A DNA stretch of 64,000 bases from an uncultured Bacteroidales bacterium (lineage in GTDB: Bacteria; Bacteroidota; Bacteroidia; Bacteroidales; UBA3824), in the NCBI GenBank assembly GCA_937877455.1, contig CALFIU010000129.1, positions 1 to 64,000 of the forward strand, in the 5' to 3' direction. Below the pieces are notes generated by a model, which saw nothing but the letters and a program-made list of their open reading frames with translations, ran no database searches and was not told the origin of the DNA. Shown piece after piece: positions 8,920 through 18,361 of the stretch. Made by a program: the position numbers and the translations under genes. The first letter of the stretch is position 1. Each line of letters starts with the position of its first letter.

Positions 8920-11900
8920 CTATATTTTCAAAACCTCAGCGTTAAATTTTTTGAGCCAACTATGTTGCAACTGCAATGCCAATAACGACTCCATTTCTGC
9001 TTTTAGGTCAAAATTTTCTTTAATTATCCTTTCTGTTATTTTATCGGTATCGTCAATAAATTCCGATGGTTCTTTGCCTGTCTTAAACCTATAATCTGTT
9101 AGTCCCTCACTTATAAGCGAATAGGCATTATTATGTGCTTCTTGGGTATCTTCGTCGGTAAACAATTTACAATAACCACAAATTATTTTGTTGGCTGGTG
9201 TACGGTTTTCGGGATTGGATTGATCTACCGACTCTTCAAGATGTTTCAACTCGTTAACATTGCTTCCCGTTTGAGATATTATGTCGATTATCTTGTCAAT
9301 GGTGTCGGGATTTTCTGGAATGTTGTAAACAAACTTACATTTATATTTCGACTTAAAATAATTTTGTAAGTTGTAGTTTATGCTTTCGTTTGTTAATGTG
9401 CCATCCTTCTGCTTTTCAAGTATTTTTTCAAAAAACATAGCCGAATCTTGTGCCGATTTTTCGTATAAAGGATAAACCGTAGAATAGAAAAAATCTATTA
9501 AAACATTGGTATATTTTTCAAGCACAAGAAAATTTCCATCCTCAATAGACGAAATATATTGCAAAGTTTTTTCCTTTGTGAGATTGCGCTGCAAAACCAA
9601 AAGCAATTTGCTACGATAATAATCTTTACTATGCTTTGTTAGCGATACATCTATTTCGTCCTTGGCAGGATTTACAAGATAGTCGTCGATAAGCTCAATT
9701 TCTTTAAGGCGAGTAATAGTTCTTAAAGTGTCGCGCTTATTACGAAATTTTTTATAAAGACCAAACATTTCGGGTTTTGCGCCATCGTTCAAACGTTTGA
9801 GAAACACGCCACAATCCGACGAAACTGCCCGTTCAAAATCATCGTAGTTGTCGGTTTTGTCGTAACAGCGCAACAAATCGCGTCCTGAAACATCTACTTG
9901 AAGATTGTTTTTTATCAATTCTGATGCTTCAAAAAAAGCATTATTATAAAAAGGAACTTTTATTTTTGCGCATTCACCTTCGCGCACAGCATCGACAGCG
10001 GTTTGTATTCCATCGTTTTCTTCCGAGTCTGTTTCGTCTTCCATCTGCGAAAGGTATTCAAGCGCATTATCGGTGTTGTCGGTTATAAGTTCGTAAATAT
10101 AAGTTTGAATTTTTTCGGCAATCTCAACATCAAAAGTTGATTCGGGCATTACAAGTTCGCTTGTTTTAAAATTAATGTAACCCAAACTTTTACTTTTGGA
10201 ATTGGTGTAAATAAAAATCTGATATGGATTTACCATTGGCTCTGTTTCCACTTCTATCCTAACGTTAAACTCGTTAAACACAGCTTCCTCAACAGTTTCT
10301 TTCGGCGATTTTATAGGAAACGACACTCCGTTGAGGATTTCGTCCATAACAATTTTTTCTTTTTCTGCCCCGGGATGCATCTTTGCAAGCCGTTCGAGAT
10401 TAGCCGCTAAATCAAAACTTATAACAGAAATATTGTCGGCTTTAGAAAGATTTCCATTAGCATCTTGCACTATTTCGTAACTTTCGTATTCGGTTTCTGC
10501 GGTATTCAAAAGCACGTCAACATTTGGTTTTTGACAATTGGCTGCTCTACCATTTATACGATAAAATTCTTCTAACGATACAGGCGGTTCAAAATATATA
10601 ATTTGATCCAAATTAGGAATATAAAGACCTGTTCCCGCTGATTTTACCCCCGAAAGCACACTGCTACCACCATTGCAGAAATTTTTAGCCGCTCTTTGAC
10701 TTCCTACAGCCTGCGAACTTGTAACTTCGCGATTTGTTTCATCAATGTCGCCATGATAAAAATCGGTATCAAGCCCACAAACCTTGGTTGGTTCGTTGTC
10801 GGGCGTGGTTTCGTCAAACGGTGGTAACTCGCTTATTATCAAACTTTTTGTTTTTTTCGACTGACGAATTATGCTTTCGGCAACAGATTGTTTTAGTTTT
10901 CGAGAAAATGCTTGCAAATCTTCTGTATTGCCACGGCGTTCCATAGTTATTTCGTGTACCTTTATCACTGGCAAAAACTTTGCTTCTGGCGAAACAACAA
11001 GTGTGGAATCAATTTCAAGTTTTTCGGCAATTTCGCTTTTTATATTATGCTCCAACGCTGAAGTAAACGCTCCGATACGCAAGGACATAATATTTTCGTC
11101 GTTGAAATTTTGACCTATAATTCTCTTTATGTCTTGATAAAATGGCCTAAATTCTGGCGTTTGACCGCTAATACGTTGTGCCTCATCAATCATTATGTAA
11201 TATATAGGAATGTTTTGATTATCAATACGTTTAAAAACATTTCTAATATATGGGTCGTGAAGCAACTGTGGCGATATAAAAGTTATCAAACTGCGCCCTT
11301 GAGTTACGTCCTCTACGGCAAGATTTCTATCTAATGTGTTTTGTAATGCTGGATTTATGTAATAATCAACGTCAATGTTACGGCTACGCAATGTATCAAA
11401 CTGCATACGCATAACACTAAGCGTTGGCGGTAAAAAGAAACTATAACCCGGTTTCATAAGTGCCGCAAACATTGCCACAAGACTTTTTCCACCCGCTGGA
11501 GGTGTTACAAATAGCATATTTCTACCATTGAGAAGCTGCGCAACTGCTTCTGCTTGACCTTGTTTGAAATCGTTTTTGGCAAATATGTTTTTCAAAAAGA
11601 ATTTTAAAGCATCCTCTTGTTCATCAAAATCTTCGGGATCTTCTTTATTTATGTTGATGTCGTAAAATATGCGATTGTCGAACAACAAACGAGTTTTTGT
11701 GCGTGGAGATTTCGACGAACGTATTATAGCCACTTTATTTGCAGCGGTTTCTATACTCTCGCTTTCAAATCCTGCGCGTCGCAACATTGATATGTCAATA
11801 AGCAAATCGTAAGGCTCACTTTTGTCAAACTCCGAAACATTTTCTCTATAGCCTTGATAGAGCATGTTGAGGTCTGTTTCTTCAAACTCATCGGTATAAA

Positions 11901-12975
11901 AAATATCAAGTTCTACCTTAGGAAATTTTCTACCTTGATTTTCAAGTGCGAAAAACTTATTGAAATGCTGTTTAAGATCTTCAAAAGCTATAAAAGCACA
12001 TGGCACATCGCGCTCAATAACACCTACTTTCCATTTTTTTGAATTTATATCAAGTACACCAGAATTTACAGCCTCTAAAACCGTTTTTTGGATTCGTGCA
12101 ACGGCTGGTGGAGGAAGTGCAATTTGCAAAGCCTCAATGCCGTCTTCGTTAGCATACAACGGACTATTATAATTGGTGCGTAATATATCGAAATAGCCAT
12201 TTTGAACAAAACCGTCTATTTCTGAAAGTTTATCTTCAAAACTATCACCTGTTTTTATTATCACATTACCATCTACATTGATGGTTTGAAACATCGATTT
12301 AATTCTTTCTTCGTTGATATAGTCAGTGCTATCATCATTGTTTTTTATTACCGCAAAACGATAGACAACACTATCAACAGTGTTGTCGGAATAAGGTACA
12401 GAAAAACACAAATCGGCATATTCGTTAAGAAAAGCATTTTTCTCATCGGCTTGCCAAACGTCCATACGACGACGAAATTTTTTGGAAAACCTAAAAATAT
12501 CTCCAAACTTTTTTCCCGTTTCGGCAAGTTGTAAGATAAAACCACCTTCGTATTGCGAAACACAATTAAATAAAAAATCGTACATCAAAATCTGCTTGTC
12601 GTTGCCACCCGTAGGACGAACCACTTCTAAGCGTGGATCAATGATATGTAATGCTCTGAATATTAAATCCTTAACATCTTGCTTTTGAATTTCTCGTGTT
12701 ATGCTTCCATCGCTGGAAATACGTTTTAAGGTTTTTCCAATAATTGTAGATAACTGATCTTCAATAAATTGTGAAGCGTATGCAGGCGTACCGCGCGACA
12801 CCAAATTGTACATCAACGCTACAGCGGGATCGGTAGAAACATTATTGATTTCAATGTTTCCGTCAAGCTCGAAATACGAAAGACTCTCGGTCAACAATCT
12901 TATCTTTTGCTTTACGACCTTGCTCTCGCTTAGGCATTCTATCCCGTTGGTAAAATATCCAGCTTTGAGTTGCAT
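8920..12975 (-). CDS. Giant RecQ-like superfamily 2 helicase with unknown flanking domains
   Basis: A 1351-residue cytosolic protein. Residues 1-470 match no family I know. The helicase core starts near FKQGQAEAVAQLL. It contains Walker A TPPAGGKS (about 490-497), Walker B IDEAQ (about 594-598) followed directly by RISGQTPEFRP, which mirrors RecQ DEAHCISQWGHDFRP, and a motif VI region YRINGRAA (about 805-812). The last 500 residues are mostly helical and unassigned. Compared with RecQ, DEAH becomes DEAQ, the Trp of the aromatic-rich loop is missing, and the zinc and HRDC domains cannot be seen. Inference: an ATP-driven nucleic-acid translocase, possibly in defence or repair, paired with the coiled-coil membrane protein. 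It could instead be a housekeeping Bacteroidota-specific helicase. Confidence 0.75.
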   Translation of the reverse strand: MQLKAGYFTNGIECLSESKVVKQKIRLLTESLSYFELDGNIEINNVSTDPAVALMYNLVSRGTPAYASQFIEDQLSTIIGKTLKRISSDGSITREIQKQDVKDLIFRALHIIDPRLEVVRPTGGNDKQILMYDFLFNCVSQYEGGFILQLAETGKKFGDIFRFSKKFRRRMDVWQADEKNAFLNEYADLCFSVPYSDNTVDSVVYRFAVIKNNDDSTDYINEERIKSMFQTINVDGNVIIKTGDSFEDKLSEIDGFVQNGYFDILRTNYNSPLYANEDGIEALQIALPPPAVARIQKTVLEAVNSGVLDINSKKWKVGVIERDVPCAFIAFEDLKQHFNKFFALENQGRKFPKVELDIFYTDEFEETDLNMLYQGYRENVSEFDKSEPYDLLIDISMLRRAGFESESIETAANKVAIIRSSKSPRTKTRLLFDNRIFYDININKEDPEDFDEQEDALKFFLKNIFAKNDFKQGQAEAVAQLLNGRNMLFVTPPAGGKSLVAMFAALMKPGYSFFLPPTLSVMRMQFDTLRSRNIDVDYYINPALQNTLDRNLAVEDVTQGRSLITFISPQLLHDPYIRNVFKRIDNQNIPIYYIMIDEAQRISGQTPEFRPFYQDIKRIIGQNFNDENIMSLRIGAFTSALEHNIKSEIAEKLEIDSTLVVSPEAKFLPVIKVHEITMERRGNTEDLQAFSRKLKQSVAESIIRQSKKTKSLIISELPPFDETTPDNEPTKVCGLDTDFYHGDIDETNREVTSSQAVGSQRAAKNFCNGGSSVLSGVKSAGTGLYIPNLDQIIYFEPPVSLEEFYRINGRAANCQKPNVDVLLNTAETEYESYEIVQDANGNLSKADNISVISFDLAANLERLAKMHPGAEKEKIVMDEILNGVSFPIKSPKETVEEAVFNEFNVRIEVETEPMVNPYQIFIYTNSKSKSLGYINFKTSELVMPESTFDVEIAEKIQTYIYELITDNTDNALEYLSQMEDETDSEENDGIQTAVDAVREGECAKIKVPFYNNAFFEASELIKNNLQVDVSGRDLLRCYDKTDNYDDFERAVSSDCGVFLKRLNDGAKPEMFGLYKKFRNKRDTLRTITRLKEIELIDDYLVNPAKDEIDVSLTKHSKDYYRSKLLLVLQRNLTKEKTLQYISSIEDGNFLVLEKYTNVLIDFFYSTVYPLYEKSAQDSAMFFEKILEKQKDGTLTNESINYNLQNYFKSKYKCKFVYNIPENPDTIDKIIDIISQTGSNVNELKHLEESVDQSNPENRTPANKIICGYCKLFTDEDTQEAHNNAYSLISEGLTDYRFKTGKEPSEFIDDTDKITERIIKENFDLKAEMESLLALQLQHSWLKKFNAEVLKI

Positions 12976-13113
12976 AATTATAAATTGCTAAATTTTCGCT
13001 AAAATTGGCAAATATCGGCGTTTTTTACAAATATTTTTTCGAGAAAAAACAAGTTATTTGCAAATTACATTTTTTTTCATAATTTTACACATTGATTTTT
13101 AACGCTTTAAATT

Positions 13114-15504
13114 ATGGTAAAAAAACTTTTATATTTTTCGTTTTTATTAACGTTTTCGCAAAATCCGTGCTTTTCTCAAAGTCTCAAAAACGCTTTTAAC
13201 AATATTAACGAACAAAAATACGAAGAAGCTTGGGGCATTTTTGCTAAAAGCCTAAGCAAAGGCAAAGAAATAACAGCATGCAACTACGGCATAGGACTTA
13301 TTCTAAGTTCAGACAATTATAGCCGTAAAAACAATCTCCAAGCATTTAGAAAACTAAGGTTGGCCAACGACTTATACAACCGCCAATCGCAAGAAAACAA
13401 AACATATTGCGAAAAAAACTATCAATTTACCAAAATCGATGTTTACAAAAAAATGATTAACACTGCCGCCGCAGAATATTCATGGGTAAAAGATACCAAT
13501 TCGGTAGAGGCATACACTTGGTTTATAGAAAACTTTGACGGTGCTGATACACTTGTTGCCGATGCTCAATGGCGTAAAGCTCAGATTAACAACGATTTTA
13601 AAGAATTAAAAAAACTATCAGAAAAATATCCTAACGCACCTTTTGCCCAAGAAGCCGCAAAGTTTAGCCAAGAAGAATGGCGTAAAGTAAAAGACAAATA
13701 TTTTGAAGAATTGGACATAAACACAATACAAAAATTTCGTCAGCGTTACCCCGACTATCCATACTACACTGCCGACGACACAATAAAAATAAAACTTGCC
13801 CAACGCGCAGCTCAATTATTAATGCACCTACCCTACAACCCAGCAAATGAACTATTTTACGAAGATTTTATTATTCGCGCTGCTCCATCATACATAGCTT
13901 ACACAGCACTACAACGCATGGCATCGCCACTAATTGCAGAAAAAAAATATGCCGAAGCCGCCGAATTGTTCAACAAATTCCGCCCAAAATTTATAGGTTC
14001 AGAAGACCTAATAGACCAAACAGTAGCACTACTCAAAGCTGCCGATCAACCTCTAAAAATAACACCATATCCAGAAGCTATCAATAGTTCAGAAATGCAA
14101 TATGCACCAGTATTAACCGCCGATGGAAAACGTATGTATTATTGTCAAAACTCAACAGGATACGACGAAGATGTTTATTATTCCGATTTTTTGGGCGGGA
14201 AATGGGAAAATACAGTTGCCATGAACAACTTCAATACAGGATCGGGCAACGAAGCACCACTTGCAGTTTCGGCGGACGGCAACACACTTCTTATTTTTAA
14301 AGACGCAAAAATTTATCGCAGCGACAAACGTTACACTGGTTGGTCGCCATTAAACGAATTTAAGCAACTAAATTCTGGCAAATCGTGGAACGCTGATGCT
14401 GTTTTTTCGAGCGACGGTAACGCTATTATTTTTACTTCCGACAGGCAAGGCAACATTGGCAATTATCATCCTCACATGCAACTATTTTGCGGCTCCACTT
14501 CAGGCAACTCCGATATATACGTTTGCGAAAAAAATCCAGATGGCACATGGGGTTACCCTGTAAACCTTGGTCCAATAATCAACACGCCGTATGCAGAACG
14601 TAGCCCATACCTCGCCCAAGACATGAAAACTCTATACTTTGCAAGCGAAGGACACCCCGGACTTGGACGTATGGATGTATATAAATGCCAACGTCTTAGC
14701 GATACATCATGGACACAATGGAGTAAACCAATAAACCTTGGTAAAAGCATAAATACTGCCGACGATGATTATGACTACAAAATTGCCCCAGACGGCAAAA
14801 CCGCTTATTTTACACAATTTACTGGCAATAAATCAAAAATTTGCAACACTGAACTACCCATAAAATTAAGACCATCGATAGTTGCGCATATTTTTGGAAA
14901 AGTAACCGACCAAAAAGGTAATCCTTTGCAAGCCAATATTGTATGGGAAGACTTAGAAACATCCAAACAACTTGGCAAACTAAGTTCCGAACCTGCCACA
15001 GGAAACTACTTTATTTCTCTTCCTGGTGGTAAAAACTATGGTTATTACGTTGATTGTAAAGGTTACTATCCCTCATCAGGAAACCTAAACACAGAAAAAC
15101 TTCTTAAAGGCGAAAACATAGAACACAACATAGTAATGGCTTCGTATGAAGATATTGCTGGTGGTCAATCAATTGTGTTGCAAAACATATTTTTCGACAA
15201 CGACAAATACGACCTAAAACCACAATCATATCCAGAACTAAAACGTCTTGCATCGTTTTTAAAAAACAATCAAGGTTCAACTCTCGAAATTTCTGGTCAT
15301 ACCGACATTACTGGCTCGACAGAACACAACAAAACATTATCACAAAACAGAGCAGAAGCCGTAAAAAATTATTTAATATCAATAGGTTGCGATGGAACAA
15401 AAATATCTGCAGTAGGCGTTGGAAGCGAGAAACCTGTTGCCGACAACAACACAACGGAAGGACGTGCAAAAAACAGACGCGTAGAATTTAGGGTTATAAA
15501 ATAA
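13114..15504 (+). CDS. PorE-like OmpA-family outer-membrane protein (TPR, beta-propeller, CRD, OmpA)
   Basis: A 796-residue exported protein with signal peptide (about 1-21, ending CFSQ). In order: TPR-like helices (about 25-310); PD40/WD40-like beta-propeller repeats (about 325-590, with QYAPVLTADGKRMYY, EAPLAVSADGNTL, FSSDGNAIIFTSDR and RSPYLAQDMKTLYFAS); a carboxypeptidase-regulatory-like domain (about 595-680, HIFGKVTDQKGNPLQANI); and a C-terminal OmpA peptidoglycan-binding domain (about 685-796, LQNIFFDNDKYDL, GHTDITGS, NRAEAVKNYL, NRRVEFRV). This order is that of PorE, a T9SS component that tethers the system to peptidoglycan, though paralogues are common in Bacteroidota. No lipobox is evident, unlike PorE. 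It is followed by a strong terminator. Confidence 0.85.
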   Translation: MVKKLLYFSFLLTFSQNPCFSQSLKNAFNNINEQKYEEAWGIFAKSLSKGKEITACNYGIGLILSSDNYSRKNNLQAFRKLRLANDLYNRQSQENKTYCEKNYQFTKIDVYKKMINTAAAEYSWVKDTNSVEAYTWFIENFDGADTLVADAQWRKAQINNDFKELKKLSEKYPNAPFAQEAAKFSQEEWRKVKDKYFEELDINTIQKFRQRYPDYPYYTADDTIKIKLAQRAAQLLMHLPYNPANELFYEDFIIRAAPSYIAYTALQRMASPLIAEKKYAEAAELFNKFRPKFIGSEDLIDQTVALLKAADQPLKITPYPEAINSSEMQYAPVLTADGKRMYYCQNSTGYDEDVYYSDFLGGKWENTVAMNNFNTGSGNEAPLAVSADGNTLLIFKDAKIYRSDKRYTGWSPLNEFKQLNSGKSWNADAVFSSDGNAIIFTSDRQGNIGNYHPHMQLFCGSTSGNSDIYVCEKNPDGTWGYPVNLGPIINTPYAERSPYLAQDMKTLYFASEGHPGLGRMDVYKCQRLSDTSWTQWSKPINLGKSINTADDDYDYKIAPDGKTAYFTQFTGNKSKICNTELPIKLRPSIVAHIFGKVTDQKGNPLQANIVWEDLETSKQLGKLSSEPATGNYFISLPGGKNYGYYVDCKGYYPSSGNLNTEKLLKGENIEHNIVMASYEDIAGGQSIVLQNIFFDNDKYDLKPQSYPELKRLASFLKNNQGSTLEISGHTDITGSTEHNKTLSQNRAEAVKNYLISIGCDGTKISAVGVGSEKPVADNNTTEGRAKNRRVEFRVIK

Positions 15505-15516
15505 AAAAAAATTTCA

Positions 15517-15563
15517 AAAACAGTGTTGAAACACCTTATATAATACCTCAACACTGTTTTTTT
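15517..15563 (+). terminator. Intrinsic terminator after the OmpA-family gene
   Basis: AACAGTGTTGA at 15519-15529 pairs exactly with 15548-15558, extendable by A-T pairs, and is followed by seven T. It begins 14 bases after the stop. Confidence 0.9.
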
Positions 15564-15892
15564 GATTAACTTTCAACGTCCAATTTTATAATGGGAGTTC
15601 TAAAAATTAGATTCTTCAAGGCGTAAGAAATCGAAAAAGCGCAGTTTTCTGATTGTAAATCAACAAGTTAATTTTAAATTTTACGAATTTAACAAATAAA
15701 CTTCCACTATATTTATATTCGTTTAATTCGCTTAAAACTTGCGTCTTTTGTTTAATATAACTATCTGTTAGACAAATTTGTATTATTCGTTTAATTCGTT
15801 GTTAAAAAAATCAAATGAAATCGACGTGCACTAAAAAAATATTGCAATAGTCCATTTTTATCAAAAAATTAAAAAAATTGGCAAAAAATTTA
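15564..15892. other. Non-coding stretch between the OmpA-family gene and sufB
   Basis: About 330 AT-rich bases without a gene. Contents: the left copy of the sufB-flanking repeat (15594-15660), two copies of the phrase ATTCGTTTAATTCG (about 15718 and 15786), and a half copy of the dispersed intergenic repeat (TCAAATGAAATCGACGTG at 15811-15828). It looks like accumulated repeat debris. Confidence 0.6.
15594..15660 (+). repeat. Left copy of the inverted repeat flanking sufB
   Basis: These 67 bases match the reverse complement of 17497-17564 with about five substitutions and one indel (roughly 91-93% identity by eye). The best conserved part is TTCAAGGCGTA, then GAAATCGAAAAAGCGCAGTT. Only the first part of the longer right-hand element is present here. 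Confidence 0.85.
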
Positions 15893-15900
15893 TATTTTTG
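15893..15900 (+). promoter_or_regulatory. sufB promoter, -7 box TATTTTTG
   Basis: Matches the Bacteroidota -7 consensus TAnnTTTG. Transcription would begin near 15907, giving a leader of about 15 bases before the ATG at 15922. The upstream -33 element is not clear. Confidence 0.6.
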
Positions 15901-15921
15901 CAGATATTTTTAACAAAAGAA

Positions 15922-17370
15922 ATGGCCGAAAACAATAAAGATATAATACAAGATATTGAAAATCAAAGCTATAAAGCTGGATTTACAACAAATATCGAAA
16001 TGGAAACATTTCCCAAAGGGCTCAACGAAGACATAATTACCAAAATGTCGCAAATAAGAAACGAACCCGAAGAAATGCTTCAATTTAGGCTCAACGCCTA
16101 TCGTATTTGGAAAGACATGAAACTTCCAAAATGGGCGCATCTTGATTTTAAAGAACCTGATTATCAAGATATAATATATTATGCTGTTCCTAAAAACAAA
16201 CCAAAATACAACAATTTAGACGAAGTTGATCCAGAATTACTAAAAACTTACGAAAAACTTGGCATCCCACTTTCGGAACAAAAAGCATTGGCGGGAGTTG
16301 CTGTTGACGCAGTTTTCGATAGTATGTCGGTACATACCACAATGCGCGAAAAACTTGCCGAAGTTGGTGTAATTTTTTGCTCAATAAGTGATGCAATAAA
16401 AGATTATCCAGAGCTAATAAAAAAATATCTTGGAAGCGTTGTTCCACCCAAAGACAATTATTATGCTGCACTCAATTCGGCTGTTTTTACCGATGGGTCA
16501 TTTGTTTACATTCCCCAAGGCGTACGTTGCCCAGTAGAATTAAGCACATATTTCCGCATCAACGCCGCAAAAACTGGTCAGTTTGAACGCACATTGATAA
16601 TTGCCGACCAAGATAGTTATGTTTCTTATCTCGAAGGTTGTACAGCACCTATGCGCGACGAAAGCCAATTGCATGCCGCGGTGGTAGAACTTGTTGCACT
16701 ACAAAACGCCGAGATTAAATATTCTACCGTACAAAACTGGTATCCGGGTGACAAAAACGGTAAAGGTGGTATTTACAATTTTGTTACAAAACGAGGAATG
16801 TGCAAAGGCGACAATTCTAAAATTTCGTGGACACAGGTAGAAACAGGCTCGGCAATAACATGGAAATATCCATCTACTATTCTTAAAGGAAACAACTCAG
16901 TATCAGAGTTTTATTCAGTTGCCGTAACCAACAATTATCAACAAGCCGACACTGGCACAAAGATGGTTCACATTGGCAACAACACAAAATCGACAATTAT
17001 AAGCAAAGGTATTTCGCTTGGCAAAAGCCAAAACTCATATCGAGGTCTTGTAAAAGTAGCAAAAAAAGCACACAACGCGCGTAACTATTCGCAATGCGAC
17101 AGCCTACTCATTGGCGACAAGTGCGGTGCACATACATTCCCGTATATCGATTGCGCAAATAAAACAGCAACCCTCGAACATGAAGCTACAACTTCAAAAA
17201 TATCCGATGAACAATTGTTCTACTGCCGTCAGAGAGGCATTTCTACAGAAAACGCTGTTAGTTTGATAGTAAACGGTTTTGCAAAAGACGTTCTCAACAA
17301 ACTACCTATGGAATTTGCAGTTGAAGCGCGTAAATTGTTATCAATAACATTAGAAGGTAGCGTTGGATAA
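15922..17370 (+). CDS. sufB: SufB, Fe-S cluster scaffold subunit
   Basis: A 482-residue subunit of the SufBCD scaffold that builds Fe-S clusters in the cytosol. It is recognised by GVRCPVELSTYFRIN, RTLIIADQDSYVSYLEGCTAP, the beta-helix core with GICGIYNFV-like segments, and the C-terminal CDSLLIGDKCGAHTFPYI and EHEATTSKISDEQLFYCRQRG motifs. The last includes the interface Cys and the conserved HEA. The start at 15922 (MAENNKDI) is preferred over an in-frame ATG at 15898, because the latter falls inside the promoter box. Oddity: sufB stands alone on the plus strand with its own promoter and terminator, between inverted repeats. sufC, sufD, sufS and sufE lie beyond on the minus strand. Confidence 0.95.
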   Translation: MAENNKDIIQDIENQSYKAGFTTNIEMETFPKGLNEDIITKMSQIRNEPEEMLQFRLNAYRIWKDMKLPKWAHLDFKEPDYQDIIYYAVPKNKPKYNNLDEVDPELLKTYEKLGIPLSEQKALAGVAVDAVFDSMSVHTTMREKLAEVGVIFCSISDAIKDYPELIKKYLGSVVPPKDNYYAALNSAVFTDGSFVYIPQGVRCPVELSTYFRINAAKTGQFERTLIIADQDSYVSYLEGCTAPMRDESQLHAAVVELVALQNAEIKYSTVQNWYPGDKNGKGGIYNFVTKRGMCKGDNSKISWTQVETGSAITWKYPSTILKGNNSVSEFYSVAVTNNYQQADTGTKMVHIGNNTKSTIISKGISLGKSQNSYRGLVKVAKKAHNARNYSQCDSLLIGDKCGAHTFPYIDCANKTATLEHEATTSKISDEQLFYCRQRGISTENAVSLIVNGFAKDVLNKLPMEFAVEARKLLSITLEGSVG

Positions 17371-17375
17371 GCACT

Positions 17376-17426
17376 TAAAAGGTTATGTTTTTTGAATAAA
17401 TTAATTCACAAAACATAACCTTTATA
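17376..17426 (+). terminator. Terminator of sufB
   Basis: AAAGGTTATGTTTT (17378-17391) pairs perfectly with 17410-17423 over 14 bp, seven bases after the sufB stop. The stem itself ends in TTT, with a further T after one A. It would isolate sufB from anything downstream. Confidence 0.8.
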
Positions 17427-17449
17427 TTACATATAATATTTTACGAGGG

Positions 17450-17564
17450 TTCTAAAAATTGCTTTTTCTACGTTGTATTTCAATCTCAAAATGCTTATTT
17501 ACAATCAGTAAACTGCGCTTTTTCGATTTCATACGCCTTGAAAAATCTATTTTTTTAAAACTCC
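17450..17564 (-). repeat. MITE-like element; right copy of the inverted repeat flanking sufB
   Basis: About 115 bases. The ends are imperfect inverted repeats of about 14 bases (GAGGGTTCTAAAAATT at one end; on the opposite strand GGAGTTTTAAAAAAAT at the other). The 68 bases nearest the carbonic-anhydrase-like gene match the left copy at 15594-15660 in inverted orientation. There is no coding capacity. It looks like a small non-autonomous element, and it sits exactly at the junction where the suf genes change strand. Confidence 0.7.
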
Positions 17565-17567
17565 TCT

Positions 17568-18083
17568 TTATTCTCTATACCAATCGGCATACATTGCATA
17601 ATTGTCAACAATTCTGTTAATTGTATCTTTTTGCAATTTTTCGTCCACATTTTTTATTTTTTTTGCAGGACAACCAGCATAAACGCCACCGGGTTCGGTT
17701 ATTGTACCCTTTGTAACCACTGCCCCAGCCGCAACAATGCAATTTTCCTCAATAACAGCATCGTCCATAACAATTGCACCCATGCCAATTAGCACATTAT
17801 CTTTGATAGTGCAACCATGTACAATGGCATTGTGAGCAATGCTTACATTGTTGCCAATAATTGTAGGCGATGTTTTATATGTGCAGTGAATAACAGCATT
17901 GTCTTGAATATTAACACGGTTGCCACAACGAATAAAATGAACATCACCGCGCAAAACTGCTCCAAACCAAATATTACAATCATCTCCCATTACAACATCA
18001 CCAATAACTGTACAATTATCGGCAAGCCAAATATTTTTTCCAAAAGCAGGAGTTTTTCCTTTTAGTGTCTTTATTAATGCCAT
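17568..18083 (-). CDS. Gamma-carbonic-anhydrase-like hexapeptide-repeat protein
   Basis: A 171-residue left-handed beta-helix protein made of isoleucine-patch hexapeptides (VIGDVVMGDDCNIWFGAVLRGDVHFIRCGNRVNIQDNAVIH is the family hallmark, about residues 24-70). Metal-site histidines are visible: the His of AVIHC (about 66), AHNAIVHG (about 84-90). It matches the YrdA/PaaY/CaiE group within the gamma-carbonic-anhydrase superfamily. Whether it hydrates CO2 cannot be told. It is the last gene of the minus-strand suf-associated run, seven bases after DUF1294. Confidence 0.85.
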   Translation of the reverse strand: MALIKTLKGKTPAFGKNIWLADNCTVIGDVVMGDDCNIWFGAVLRGDVHFIRCGNRVNIQDNAVIHCTYKTSPTIIGNNVSIAHNAIVHGCTIKDNVLIGMGAIVMDDAVIEENCIVAAGAVVTKGTITEPGGVYAGCPAKKIKNVDEKLQKDTINRIVDNYAMYADWYRE

Positions 18084-18090
18084 TTTATTA

Positions 18091-18354
18091 TTAATTAGTC
18101 AAAAAACATACTATCAAAACAATTTGAGCAACCAAGATAAGGGGAACTCCGATTTTAAATTTGTTTTTTTGGGTTTTATGTCTAAAAAAATACATTCCTA
18201 ACAATGCCCCAATACTGCCACCAATAACAGCCCAAATAAGCAATGCCGATTCTGATATACGCCACTTTTCTTTTTTGGCTTTCCATTTATCAATTCCATA
18301 AACAAAAAAAGCCAAAATATTGATTATAAACAGATAAACAACCAAATAGTTCAT
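18091..18354 (-). CDS. DUF1294 small membrane protein
   Basis: An 87-residue protein with three hydrophobic segments. It has the DUF1294 pattern: an N-terminal helix, YGIDKWKAKKEKWRISE (about 20-36), then AVIGGSIGALLGMYFFRHKTQKNKF (about 42-67). The function of the family is unknown. It lies between the MIP18-like gene and the hexapeptide protein with gaps of 7 bases on each side, so it is part of the suf transcript by position only. Confidence 0.85.
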   Translation of the reverse strand: MNYLVVYLFIINILAFFVYGIDKWKAKKEKWRISESALLIWAVIGGSIGALLGMYFFRHKTQKNKFKIGVPLILVAQIVLIVCFLTN

Positions 18355-18361
18355 TTTGTAT

